From: CBDCKR01 sp964572045 | Lineage (GTDB): Bacteria > Gemmatimonadota > Gemmatimonadetes > Longimicrobiales > Gaopeijiaceae | Direction of reading: 5' to 3' | NCBI GenBank assembly: GCA_964572045.1 | Contig: CAZNEI010000017.1 | Location: 1-42,999 of the forward strand | DNA length: 42,999 bases | Shown: positions 1 to 7,602 of the stretch, one piece after another | How the letters are laid out: each line of letters begins with the position of its first letter | How positions within the stretch are numbered: the stretch's first letter is position 1 | Notes under the pieces: model-generated | Database searches by the model: none | Seen by the model: the letters and a program-made list of their open reading frames with translations, nothing else | Told to the model about the DNA's origin: nothing | Program-made: the position numbers and the translations under genes

Positions 1-2
1 CT

Positions 3-317
3 CCGATCACCCGGGAGTCCGGACACTGGAAGGGACGCAGCTTCATCCAGGGCGGAAGGCACCGGGTCCGCCGGCTGCTCTACATGCCCGCGCTGGCCGC
101 CGTCCAGCACAATCCCGACCTGAAGCGGAAGTACGAGGCGCTCGTCGCCAAGGGGAAGCCGCCCAAGGTCGCCCTGACGGCCGTTATGAGGAAACTCCTC
201 ATCCTCGCCAACACGCTCGTGCAGCAGGACCGCATCTGGACGGCACGTCCGCCTCCGGAATACTCCTGCCCCGCCTTCCCGGTGACACCCTGCCCGGTCG
301 GCGGCGGTCACGGATGA
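3..317 (+). CDS. IS110-family transposase, C-terminal fragment (cut by window edge)
   Basis: The reading frame is open from the left edge and gives the C-terminal half of an IS110/IS116/IS902-type transposase (Transposase_20 domain). Visible family hallmarks are a GHWKG-R-FI-GG-R-VRR-LY stretch, then MPALAAVQHNP, then KGKPPKVALTAVMRKLL. The first ATG at 84 is internal to the domain, so the gene starts outside the window. The tail after the domain is proline-rich and not conserved. IS110 elements use a DEDD-type transposase and usually lack long terminal inverted repeats, so the element's end cannot be placed here. Whether the full copy is intact is unknown. Confidence 0.85.
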   Translation, partial: PITRESGHWKGRSFIQGGRHRVRRLLYMPALAAVQHNPDLKRKYEALVAKGKPPKVALTAVMRKLLILANTLVQQDRIWTARPPPEYSCPAFPVTPCPVGGGHG

Positions 318-507
318 TGGGCCGAGGAAGAAGGGAGCGTCGAAGCGGAGGCGTCGCGAAGAACCTTGCGAGTCAGGTCGCTTCGAGAAAAGGTGGCATC
401 GACCTTGACATGGATACTCATTTCCCGTTGAACAAGACTCTTCGGTTGCCGTCACCCCCAAACCCCCTAAGTTTGATCTCTTGTTGCCTAACCATCAGGA
501 GGCCGGG

Positions 508-699
508 ATGGCCATCTATCGTACACTATACTACGTGGATGTGACCGTCGGGGTCGGGGGTCGGATCACGATCCCTCAAGGCCTGCGGGGAACGCTCGGC
601 CTCGCCCCGGGTGACTCCATGACCGTTCGCGTGGAAGAGACTTCGGACGGTCGCCGGCAGATGGTGCTCTGGAGGGCGGAAGAGCAGCGCGACTCCTAG
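508..699 (+). CDS. AbrB/MazE/SpoVT-type DNA-binding protein
   Basis: A 63-residue protein that is essentially one swapped-hairpin AbrB domain: DVTVGVGGRITIP, then LGLAPGDSMTVRVEE. The GRITIP-x-LR and LGL-x-PGD pattern is the family signature. Such proteins act as dimeric transition-state regulators or as antitoxins. The ATG at 508 is chosen because AGGAGG lies at 497-502, 5 nt upstream; an in-frame TTG at 481 lacks a comparable site. No toxin-like partner (PIN or MazF) follows, so a solitary regulator is more likely than a toxin-antitoxin antidote. The nearby transposase could mean recent rearrangement. Confidence 0.7.
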   Translation: MAIYRTLYYVDVTVGVGGRITIPQGLRGTLGLAPGDSMTVRVEETSDGRRQMVLWRAEEQRDS

Positions 700-871
700 C
701 GGGCCCCGAAGGTGGTGAAGGGACGGTGTCTGCCGATTCGATCGGGTCGCCCCGCCAGCCGCACTACGGATGTGGAGCGGAACACCAGTCTCGCATTCTC
801 CGATCCTCAGTACGGGAGCGCCACAGCTTTTGAACTGCAGCGTTGCGGCCGACATCATCCTCGCCGCCCTG

Positions 872-2272
872 CTACTCATCCTCCAGATCGATCCAGCCAA
901 GTAACCCGGAGAAAACCGACGCTCCGTCGTGATGCCACCAAGGCGGAGGCCAGGGCGCATGTTCGAACGACGTAATACGCCTTACACCGACCCGGCCCAG
1001 AGCCGCGGCGAGCCTCTCCCGCCGATCCCCAAGCCCGGCGGCGGCCACGGTCTGAAGACTCCGCCGGACTCTGGAGAGCAGCTCCGGGACCTCGGCGAGA
1101 TCCGCCACGGGATTCACATACACGACCCGATTCTGGCAGGAGGTCCTGAACACGGGCCCGGCCTGGAAGATGACGGTCCAAGAACCCCGTTTCCCCCTGT
1201 AGACGCGGGAGCCGTCTCCCGCGGCCTCCTCCAACTCGGCAGCCCCCCGTAGCTGGTGCAGGGACGACGCCTCCTCTGGGGTCAGGCACCCACCGGGGAG
1301 GGCATCTTCCAGTTCGCCCATGGCCTCGGCGAGAATTCCCGCCCAGGCGGCGGGATCCACAGTTCCTCCGCGCTCCGCATATAGGACGTGAGGAGAAACG
1401 CACCCCCTCTGGTCGAAGAGGGACACTGCCTTGGCCGCTGACCGGGCGACCCTCTCCGCCTCCTCGTGACTCAGGGCACCACGCCCCACGACCCCGAAGC
1501 TCACACGGTGGCGGTACCCGATGAAGTCGGCGGTGCCGGCCGTGCGTGCCCTGAGCGCCGCAACCGACTCGCTTGACCCGTAGGCCATAACGACGTCCGC
1601 CGTGGCGAGCGCAACTTCCTCCGCCGCTCCACTCCCTCCTGGCCAGTACGCCACGGCGACTGCATCCGCTGCACCCTCATCCTCCTCCGCCAGTGCCCGA
1701 GCGAAGAGAATCGGAAGAGCGAGATCCCCCCTTCCGGGCTTGAGCAGAACGGCCGACTTCACCAAGAGCGCGCGGATCATCGAGGTGACGCTCACCCCGG
1801 GAACGGTCCCGGCACCCACGTGAAACGTGAGGGACCCTCCGCCGGCATGGACCATCCTTCCTGCGTCGATTCGATGGAACCCGTCGAGAACCTCAACCCC
1901 CCCGAGCTCCCGCTCCAGGAGTTCGAACAAGCGATCCGCAGTCCAATCCCGGGCCATACCGTCGAGCACCTCGGCAGCCATCTCGACCGAGATGCCGGCC
2001 GTGGGCGGAAGCCATTCGACGGCTTCGAGCCGCACGGGATCTTCGGGATCGAGAAACCGATCGGCAGTGCGACCGATGCTCTCGACAAGCTCCGACACCG
2101 GTCGGTCCTTCAGCGCGCCTGCGCTGTTCACCAGCATCCCAAGCAGTCGGCTCCACTCGGACCCCTCCATCGTCGGGTATCGAACGTCGGCGCCCGGGTC
2201 GACATCGATGGGCTCCCACCTGATGGAGGACGCGAACCCCGACGGGAAGGTCCCCGCCTCGAAGGGAGTCAC
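872..2272 (-). CDS. luxC: LuxC-type acyl-CoA/acyl-protein reductase
   Basis: 466 residues, the usual size for LuxC, an aldehyde-dehydrogenase-fold enzyme that reduces an activated fatty acyl group to fatty aldehyde with NADPH. A nucleotide-binding GAGTVPG segment lies at about residues 153-159. The probable nucleophile is Cys291 in FDQRGCVSPH, which matches the LuxC/ALDH active-site context. The start overlaps the stop of the upstream luxE gene by 4 nt (ATGA), so the two are translationally coupled. No luxA or luxB is present in the window, so light production is not indicated. The aldehyde may feed wax ester, fatty alcohol or another pathway. Confidence 0.85.
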   Translation of the reverse strand: MTPFEAGTFPSGFASSIRWEPIDVDPGADVRYPTMEGSEWSRLLGMLVNSAGALKDRPVSELVESIGRTADRFLDPEDPVRLEAVEWLPPTAGISVEMAAEVLDGMARDWTADRLFELLERELGGVEVLDGFHRIDAGRMVHAGGGSLTFHVGAGTVPGVSVTSMIRALLVKSAVLLKPGRGDLALPILFARALAEEDEGAADAVAVAYWPGGSGAAEEVALATADVVMAYGSSESVAALRARTAGTADFIGYRHRVSFGVVGRGALSHEEAERVARSAAKAVSLFDQRGCVSPHVLYAERGGTVDPAAWAGILAEAMGELEDALPGGCLTPEEASSLHQLRGAAELEEAAGDGSRVYRGKRGSWTVIFQAGPVFRTSCQNRVVYVNPVADLAEVPELLSRVRRSLQTVAAAGLGDRRERLAAALGRVGVRRITSFEHAPWPPPWWHHDGASVFSGLLGWIDLEDE

Positions 2273-3405
2273 AACTCACCCGCCGTCGACAGGAGCTGAT
2301 CCATAGCGAGCGAGCAGCCGCGAGGCTCCGCACCCTCCAGGCGCCCTGCGAAGCGAAGTCGTCCCTCATCATCGACGGAGCCCAAGTCCTCTGTAAGCAC
2401 GGCCATGACGGATCCGGCGTTCGCCAGGTCGTAGTGACACAAGAGCCCTTCCCGTCCGACCGGCACGGGCTCAAGGCTCACCGGGTCCAACACTCGGGTG
2501 CGCATCCAAGGCGGCGCTACGTGGCGGCGGTGCTCCAACGATCCCGCAGACGACCCCGACTGCGGTTCAGACAGGAGTGGCTCATAACGCTGCGAAAGGA
2601 GCTCTGTCATGCCATACTCGTTGACGATTCGCTCGATGGGGACGGCATGGGCACTCGACAGCGCTTGGTAGAACTCAGGTCGAGACAGCGCCCGCGACCG
2701 TCCCTTGAAGCCCCCCGTTTCGAGAATTCGAGACCCTGCGGGCAACTCGTAGCGGGAAGCCGTCTCGGCGAGGTAGCCGAGCCAGTGCACGAAAGCGAAC
2801 GCCGTTCCAGCCAGCAGGACCGGCACCCCCTCCTCCGTCGCCGTGGCAAGCGCTCGGCTCAGCCCCACCACGTCGAGCCCTTCCGAGGGTCGGACAAAAA
2901 ACCCTCCGTCGCCATCCGACAGCACCGACAAGGCCTCGGCCAACATGAAGCTCAGCGACGAGTCGGGCACTTCATCGGGCGACGGCACCAACGCCAGAAG
3001 CCGGGGCACGGGTCCGGGCGGATAGAGATGCGCTTCGATGTTTGGCGTGAGCGAAGCCCGATAGAGGTCCAGATCCAAGACGTAATGGGCCCCGCGACTC
3101 CCAGCCCCCCGAGTCGTTCCGCTCGTCCGGAAAACCCGCTGGACCCGGCTCGGGTCGCCCGAGACGAGGGGCACCACCTTGAACGCAGATGTGGGAACCG
3201 GCGGAATCTCCTCCCAGCGCTCCAGGACAGACGGGTCCAGCCCTCGGTTCCTGCAGTAGCGTGAGTAAGTGGGGTTGGCCTCGAACTGATATTGGAACAC
3301 CCGCAACGCCCACTCGCCAAATCGCTCGTCCGGCCACGGCCCCGCCATACTTCCCCGAAAGGTGGTCTTCAAGTCATCCGTAAGCTTCGCGAAACCGTTG
3401 TCCAC
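2269..3405 (-). CDS. luxE: LuxE-type acyl-protein synthetase
   Basis: 378 residues, member of the acyl-protein synthetase (LuxE) branch of the ANL adenylating superfamily. LuxE activates a fatty acid with ATP, forms an acyl-enzyme and hands the acyl group to LuxC. Visible motifs are RTSGTTRG at residues 93-100 (the phosphate-binding loop of adenylating enzymes), ETGGFKG at 229-235 and EYGMTEL at 263-269. A GTG at 3405 is taken as the start; a GGAG lies only 1-2 nt upstream, so the ATG at 3348 is a possible alternative. It is the first gene of a two-gene luxE-luxC operon on the minus strand. Confidence 0.85.
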   Translation of the reverse strand: MDNGFAKLTDDLKTTFRGSMAGPWPDERFGEWALRVFQYQFEANPTYSRYCRNRGLDPSVLERWEEIPPVPTSAFKVVPLVSGDPSRVQRVFRTSGTTRGAGSRGAHYVLDLDLYRASLTPNIEAHLYPPGPVPRLLALVPSPDEVPDSSLSFMLAEALSVLSDGDGGFFVRPSEGLDVVGLSRALATATEEGVPVLLAGTAFAFVHWLGYLAETASRYELPAGSRILETGGFKGRSRALSRPEFYQALSSAHAVPIERIVNEYGMTELLSQRYEPLLSEPQSGSSAGSLEHRRHVAPPWMRTRVLDPVSLEPVPVGREGLLCHYDLANAGSVMAVLTEDLGSVDDEGRLRFAGRLEGAEPRGCSLAMDQLLSTAGEL

Positions 3406-3480
3406 GCTCCTACTCGTCCCGTTGTCCGTCCTTGAGGAGGTACAGCCTGGGGAGGCGTGCCGGCCGCTCTCCGCTCACAC

Positions 3481-3498
3481 CCGGGGCTTCGGCCCCGG
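3481..3498. terminator. GC-rich UUCG hairpin upstream of luxE
   Basis: A perfect 7-bp stem (CCGGGGC/GCCCCGG) closed by a TTCG tetraloop lies between the small coiled-coil gene and luxE, both on the minus strand. The stem is very stable but no T-tract follows on either strand. It could be a terminator of the upstream gene, an RNA-stabilising hairpin or a short repeat unit. Confidence 0.4.
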
Positions 3499-3512
3499 AC
3501 ACACCCGGAGCC

Positions 3513-3779
3513 TTATTCGGCCGCACCCCTCCGCACGCGCCCAGGCTCCAACCCCCCATAGGTCAGTACCTTGTCCTGGAGGCGAGCGCATTCGCGATCC
3601 ACAGATTCCTCGACTTCCGCCAGCCTCACCCTCACATCTTCGTAGTCGGCATCCGGAAAGTCCCCGCCCTCGACATGGCAGAGGGTACCGTGGAGCGCCT
3701 CAACCTCTCGCCGACTCTTCTCGAGCGCCCGCCTAAGCCGATTCAGCGCCTTGCGGCTCTCGCTCTCGGCGGCGCTCAT
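3513..3779 (-). CDS. Small coiled-coil protein, function unknown
   Basis: 88 residues, strongly charged, predicted mostly helical. Heptad-like runs (RKALNRLRRALEKSRREVEAL and RVRLAEVEESVDRE) suggest a coiled coil. No signal peptide, membrane segment or recognised domain is visible. It lies about 107 nt upstream of luxE on the same strand, with a stable hairpin between. No clear ribosome-binding site precedes the ATG. Amino-acid composition is sensible for a real protein, but support is limited to the open frame and its fit between neighbours. Confidence 0.5.
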   Translation of the reverse strand: MSAAESESRKALNRLRRALEKSRREVEALHGTLCHVEGGDFPDADYEDVRVRLAEVEESVDRECARLQDKVLTYGGLEPGRVRRGAAE

Positions 3780-3940
3780 CGGGAAAGCTCGCTGTTCACG
3801 GATAGGGACGGGCGCATAAGGGGGCGTGGGGAAAGCGACCCAAGCGCGGCGTGTCGCACAAGATGCTTCGTCCGCGCCCTTGGGAACAGAGGTTAGGATC
3901 GGTAGCTTGGACGCTCTTCGACAAGAGCCCGCGAAAGAGC

Positions 3941-4924
3941 ATGATCGAGCGCAAAGATCTGGTCGTGGTGGGCGCCGGTCCCTGCGGCATCGCCGTCGGC
4001 GCGGCGGCGGGCCGGGCCGGCCTTGACGCCGTCCTCTACGACAAGGGGTGCATCACCAATTCATTGGTGGGCTATCCCTACTACATGACGTTCTTCAGCA
4101 CGGCTGAGAAGCTAGAAATCGGCGGTGTGCCGTTCACGATCGCTGACACGAAACCCACACGCCGGGAGGCGCTCGTCTACTACCGTCGCGTAGTCCGGCA
4201 CTGCGGCCTGGACGTGCGCCAATACGAGGAGGTGACCTCGATCGAGGGCACCGAGCCCGATTTCCTCGTGCGCACGGTGTCGCAGGCCGGGGTCCCGGCC
4301 TCGATTCAGGCCCGCGCAGTCGTCATCGCGACCGGTGGATTCCACGAGCCGAATCTTCTGGGCGTGACCGGCGAAGAGCTTCCGAAGGTCAAGCACCACT
4401 ACCAGGAACCCTACCCGTTCTACGACCAAGACGTTCTGGTTGTTGGTGCCGGGAACTCCGCGGTGGAGGCAGCCTTGGAGACGTACCGTGCCGGGGGGAG
4501 GGTCACGATGGCGCACTTCCTCGATCGGATCGACAGCGGGGTGAAGCCGTGGATCGTGCCCGACATCCAGAACCGCTTGAAGAGCGGGGAGATCGAGGTG
4601 TATTGGGAGCACAGGGTCGTCGAGATACGCGCGGCGTCCGTCATCCTCCTCGGGGAGCGATCCGGCGCTACCGTCGAGATCGCCAACGATTGGGTTCTCG
4701 CGCTGACGGGTTGGCGCCCGGATCGGGACTTCGTTTCCTCCCTCGGCGTGACCATCGACGCCCAGACCGGCGTGCCCATGCACAATCCCAAGACGATGGA
4801 GACGGATGTCCCCGGGATCTATGTAGCTGGCGTGCTGACCGCCGGCTACAACGCCAACAAGATCTTCATCGAAAACGGGAGATTCCACGGTGCCAAGATC
4901 GTCCGGGCGATCGCCACGATCTGA
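3941..4924 (+). CDS. ypdA: YpdA-family FAD/NAD(P)-binding oxidoreductase (putative bacillithiol disulfide reductase)
   Basis: 327 residues from the ATG at 3941; an upstream in-frame start at 3851 adds 30 non-conserved residues. It is a thioredoxin-reductase-like flavoprotein without the CxxC redox pair. An N-terminal FAD-binding motif VVGAGPCG, a second dinucleotide motif VVGAGNSAVE near the middle, an ATGG motif and a C-terminal GIYVAGV segment are visible. The stretch GCITNSLVGYPYYMTFFSTAEKLEIG is diagnostic of the YpdA/Bdr group, in which characterised members reduce bacillithiol disulfide with NADPH. Assignment to the family is firm; use of bacillithiol by this organism is inferred. It is transcribed divergently from the lux genes. 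Confidence 0.85.
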   Translation: MIERKDLVVVGAGPCGIAVGAAAGRAGLDAVLYDKGCITNSLVGYPYYMTFFSTAEKLEIGGVPFTIADTKPTRREALVYYRRVVRHCGLDVRQYEEVTSIEGTEPDFLVRTVSQAGVPASIQARAVVIATGGFHEPNLLGVTGEELPKVKHHYQEPYPFYDQDVLVVGAGNSAVEAALETYRAGGRVTMAHFLDRIDSGVKPWIVPDIQNRLKSGEIEVYWEHRVVEIRAASVILLGERSGATVEIANDWVLALTGWRPDRDFVSSLGVTIDAQTGVPMHNPKTMETDVPGIYVAGVLTAGYNANKIFIENGRFHGAKIVRAIATI

Positions 4925-4991
4925 CAGCGCGCGTGCAACCCGTGCCGCCGGGCGTGGCGTCTTCGCAACATTCCCTCCCGCCCGGGTTGTC

Positions 4992-5007
4992 CCCCTCGTG
5001 CAAGGGG
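4992..5007. terminator. Hairpin between convergent genes
   Basis: CCCCT and AGGGG pair around a 6-nt loop in the gap between ypdA (plus) and the envelope protein gene (minus). Its position fits a shared terminator, but there is no strong T-run, so this is tentative. Confidence 0.3.
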
Positions 5008-5016
5008 TCGCAGGAC

Positions 5017-5490
5017 CTAGAAGAGCACGCCCGCCCTCAACACCGGCTGCGCCAGCTCCCCGTCCAGAAACTCGTACCGTGCTTCGGCGAAGAACCGTGG
5101 GCCCGTCAGCGCCAGATCCAACCCCACCCCCGCGAAGGCCCCGCTCGAATTGAGGGCCGATCCGCCATCGGAGTTCTCAAGACTCCTTTCGGTCACTCCA
5201 CCGACCAGATAGGGGCGAACCAGCGGAAAGGGGAGGGGCCGGAGGCTCACTCCCACCGACCAGCCCTTTAGGCTGCACCCGGTGCAGTCGACAAAGAACC
5301 AGGTCGCCGAGCCGTAAGCGGCAACCGGCAGGACCGGGACGTCGACGCCAAGCAGCACACCGGCACCGACCGCGCCGTCAAAGGCGTCTACCGCATACGA
5401 GCTGAAGGCTCCCCTCACAAGCTGTCCGCGTCCGCCGTGCGGCGTACACAATACTCCCATGACCGCCAAGCCTAAGATCAACCGCCTCAT
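5017..5490 (-). CDS. Exported beta-barrel-like protein, function unknown
   Basis: 157 residues from the ATG at 5490, which has GGAGGAGG just upstream and opens a typical signal peptide (MRRLILGLAVMGVLC, then a short polar region). The mature part is rich in alternating aromatic and glycine residues (GAGVLLGVDVPVLPVAAYG, FAGVGLDLAL, FFAEARYEFLDGE) and ends in an LRAGVLF strand with a terminal Phe, as outer-membrane barrels do. Two cysteines (DCTGC) sit mid-protein. Its small size resembles the OmpA/OmpW-like 8-strand barrels, but no specific family was recognised. It is convergent with ypdA. Confidence 0.6.
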   Translation of the reverse strand: MRRLILGLAVMGVLCTPHGGRGQLVRGAFSSYAVDAFDGAVGAGVLLGVDVPVLPVAAYGSATWFFVDCTGCSLKGWSVGVSLRPLPFPLVRPYLVGGVTERSLENSDGGSALNSSGAFAGVGLDLALTGPRFFAEARYEFLDGELAQPVLRAGVLF

Positions 5491-5696
5491 GACCTCCTCC
5501 GCTCCAATCATGCCGCTACGTCTCGCCCACTCCCAAATGTACCGGCTCGAACCCTCTCCGACCCGGTCAGGGAAAAATCCGCTTAACAACCCTCAGCCTC
5601 TCGCCATCTATCACACAGAGGCCCGACCAGGGTGTCATCGTCGACCGTCGGGGACGCAGTCGACAAAGCGCCCGCAATCCACTAAAGGAGGACAAA

Positions 5697-6188
5697 GTGA
5701 TGATGAGACCTTCGGGAGTAATCACGGTCTTCGCCCTACTGCTGGCTCTCCCCCTCCAAGGCCAGGCAGGCCGGTGGGGCAGCAGAATGGACTCGGCAGA
5801 TCGGCTGCTGTGGCTGAGCGACGCACTCAGCCTCACCGATGAGCAGGTAGAAGCCCTCCGAAGCATCGAGGAGGACGCGCGCGCCGTACAGGACAGTGCC
5901 CGACTCGAGATGCGGGCCATGAGGGATCAGCTACGCGATGGTGAGATCACCCGAGGTCAGTTCCTCGACCTGAGCACGGCCTACCGGGACTCCATGATCA
6001 CCAGGCAGGAGAGTCTCCGGGAGCGGATCGACGGCGTCCTCACGGACGAGCAGAGGCGGGAGCTCCAGTCACTCAGAGGACGTGGGATCCCTGGACGGGG
6101 GATGCGGCGTAGCGGCGGTCCGTTTCGGAACCGGGGGTTCAGGTGGGGCGGGCGTCGCGGCGGCTTTCGACCTGGCCACGAGAGGTAG
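5697..6188 (+). CDS. Spy/CpxP-like periplasmic protein
   Basis: About 163 residues with a signal peptide (VFALLLALPLQGQA). Repeated LTDEQ/LTxxQ-type motifs occur (SLTDEQVEALRSIEED and VLTDEQRRELQSL) separated by a helical, charged segment. This is the pattern of the Spy/CpxP/heavy-metal-resistance LTXXQ family, periplasmic helical chaperones or metal-stress sensors. The C-terminus is an Arg/Gly-rich tail (GRGIPGRGMRR and following). AAAGGAGG at 5684-5691 supports translation from GTG 5697 or ATG 5700. It stands alone between divergent and convergent neighbours. Confidence 0.65.
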   Translation: MMMRPSGVITVFALLLALPLQGQAGRWGSRMDSADRLLWLSDALSLTDEQVEALRSIEEDARAVQDSARLEMRAMRDQLRDGEITRGQFLDLSTAYRDSMITRQESLRERIDGVLTDEQRRELQSLRGRGIPGRGMRRSGGPFRNRGFRWGGRRGGFRPGHER

Positions 6189-6247
6189 GGCAGCTGGAGC
6201 TCGACTCGCAATCCTCCGCTCCCTCTAGGGTGCGGGTGGGGCTTGGC

Positions 6248-6263
6248 AGCGGAGGTCTCCGCT
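6248..6263. terminator. Hairpin between convergent spy-like and ompH-like genes
   Basis: AGCGGA and TCCGCT pair around GGTC in the 130-nt gap between two convergent genes. The position fits a bidirectional terminator, although no T-tract is obvious. Confidence 0.3.
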
Positions 6264-6318
6264 GACCGCACGTCCACCCGTCAATTGAGGCGCGCGTGAC
6301 CGGTGCCTCGGGAAGTGC

Positions 6319-6876
6319 TCAGGGGTCAGCCCCGGGGTTGATCAGGTCCAAACGTCGGATGATCTCGGGCGTGATGTCCATCGTCGGGTCCACGAATACG
6401 AGTCCGCTCTGGATCGCGTTGAAGAGCAGGGAATAGCCCTCCTCCTCCCCAAGCGTCTCGAGAATCTGCCCTACCTGTTGGGTAATCTCACCCGTCAGCT
6501 CGTTCTGCCGGTTGGCAAGCTCGGCCTGCACGTCCTCTTGGAGCCTGTCCAATTGAAGCATCCGATCTTCAAGCTGCCGCTGGAGCTGGGCAGCTTCGGC
6601 TGTGTTTGGGGTCGCTCCGAGCGCTTGCTGACGCAGGTTGTTTATCTCCTCCTGCTGGGCCTGCAGATCGCTCAAACGCTGGTCTCGAAGCTGATTGAAG
6701 AGAGCAAGCGCCTGCTGGCCCGCCCTGGACTCGGCCATGATTCGGTCAGCGTTGAAGACTCCAATCTTGGCCGGGGCCACTTCCTGGGCGACCAGCCACC
6801 CACTACCTGCTGCGAAGGCCGCGGCGCTGAGACCGACGGCCACAAGTTCCTTGCCAAACGCAACACGGCCGAGCAT
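6319..6876 (-). CDS. OmpH/Skp-family periplasmic chaperone
   Basis: 185 residues from the ATG at 6876, preceded by AAGGAG. An N-terminal hydrophobic export signal (VAVGLSAAAFAAGSGWLVAQ) is followed by the family's opening strand KIGVFNADRIMAES, a long helical coiled-coil region rich in Gln/Leu/Glu, and a C-terminal strand (YSLLFNAIQSGLVFVDP). This is the Skp/OmpH layout: a trimeric chaperone that holds unfolded outer-membrane proteins in the periplasm. Longer in-frame extensions upstream to 7470 have no family similarity and are rejected. It is not next to bamA here, unlike in many Proteobacteria. Confidence 0.8.
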   Translation of the reverse strand: MLGRVAFGKELVAVGLSAAAFAAGSGWLVAQEVAPAKIGVFNADRIMAESRAGQQALALFNQLRDQRLSDLQAQQEEINNLRQQALGATPNTAEAAQLQRQLEDRMLQLDRLQEDVQAELANRQNELTGEITQQVGQILETLGEEEGYSLLFNAIQSGLVFVDPTMDITPEIIRRLDLINPGADP

Positions 6877-7206
6877 GGACAGCTCCTTACTGTGCGGGAT
6901 CACGTCAACGGACACATCCAAAGCTACCAATAGGGCGAGGCGCTGTTCCGACCCACCCGAAGCGGGCCGGAGGCGTCTCCGCGCGCCCTCCCGTCCGAGC
7001 GCCCTTCCGGCTCCGACCGACTCCCCCAGCGACTCCTGGTACTCCGTATGGCCGGCGAGTTGCCGGAGTCGTTTTGGGCTCCGGATTGTGGAACGGGCCC
7101 AGCCACGAGCCGATTTGATGACGAGCTGACAGGACGAAGGGTCAGAAGTAGCTTCCACGTGGCAGGAAGCAATCGGAGCTGCGCTGGGAGGAGAAGGAGC
7201 GATCGC
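6877..7206. other. 330-bp divergent intergenic region
   Basis: This gap separates the divergent ompH-like and arsC-like genes and should hold both promoters. No convincing sigma70 pair, palindrome or small gene was identified by eye. Confidence 0.4.
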
Positions 7207-7602
7207 GTGACCACTGCGCTCTTCGTCTGCACGGAGAACTCGAACAGAAGTCAGATGGCTGAGGCGTTTGCGCGGATCCACGGACCCGGCGTCCTCAAGC
7301 CTTATTCGGCCGGCTCCCGCCCCTCGGGGAAGATCAATCCCCGCGCTGTGCGAGCCATGCGTGAGGTGAGCTACGACCTCTCGACTCACCGGTCCAAGTC
7401 CGTCTCGGAAGTTCCGCCCGGTCCCTACGACATCGTGATCACAATGGGGTGTGGCGACGAATGCCCGCACATCCCCGCGAGCGAGCGTGAAGACTGGGAT
7501 CTTGCAGACCCTCGTGACATGTCGCCCGCCGGCGTCAGCAGGGTGCGCGACGAGATCGAGTCCAGGGTGAGGGACCTACTGAAGCGGCTGAGCACCGCCT
7601 GA
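7207..7602 (+). CDS. ArsC / low-molecular-weight phosphotyrosine phosphatase family protein
   Basis: 131 residues starting at GTG 7207, with GGAGAAGGAG upstream. The P-loop C(X)5R is Cys8-TENSN-Arg14 near the N-terminus, and the general-acid loop is DP at residues 101-102. The MGCGDECP segment (Cys82, Cys86) followed by EDWDLADP is typical of arsenate reductases of this fold, where extra cysteines relay the disulfide to thioredoxin or a thiol cofactor. Arsenate reductase is therefore more likely than tyrosine phosphatase. No arsR, arsB or acr3 gene lies nearby. The 3' end overlaps the convergent ygfZ gene by 27 nt. Confidence 0.75.
   Translation: MTTALFVCTENSNRSQMAEAFARIHGPGVLKPYSAGSRPSGKINPRAVRAMREVSYDLSTHRSKSVSEVPPGPYDIVITMGCGDECPHIPASEREDWDLADPRDMSPAGVSRVRDEIESRVRDLLKRLSTA

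Noticed and set aside
405..433. TTGACA at 405-410 as a promoter for the AbrB gene
   Set aside because: No acceptable -10 hexamer lies 16-18 nt downstream.
508..699. AbrB-type protein as the antitoxin of a toxin-antitoxin pair
   Set aside because: No toxin-like small gene adjoins it on either side.
6877..7470. N-terminal extension of the OmpH-like protein to 7470
   Set aside because: The extension is not export-like, overlaps the arsC-like gene, and the ATG at 6876 has a good ribosome site and signal peptide.
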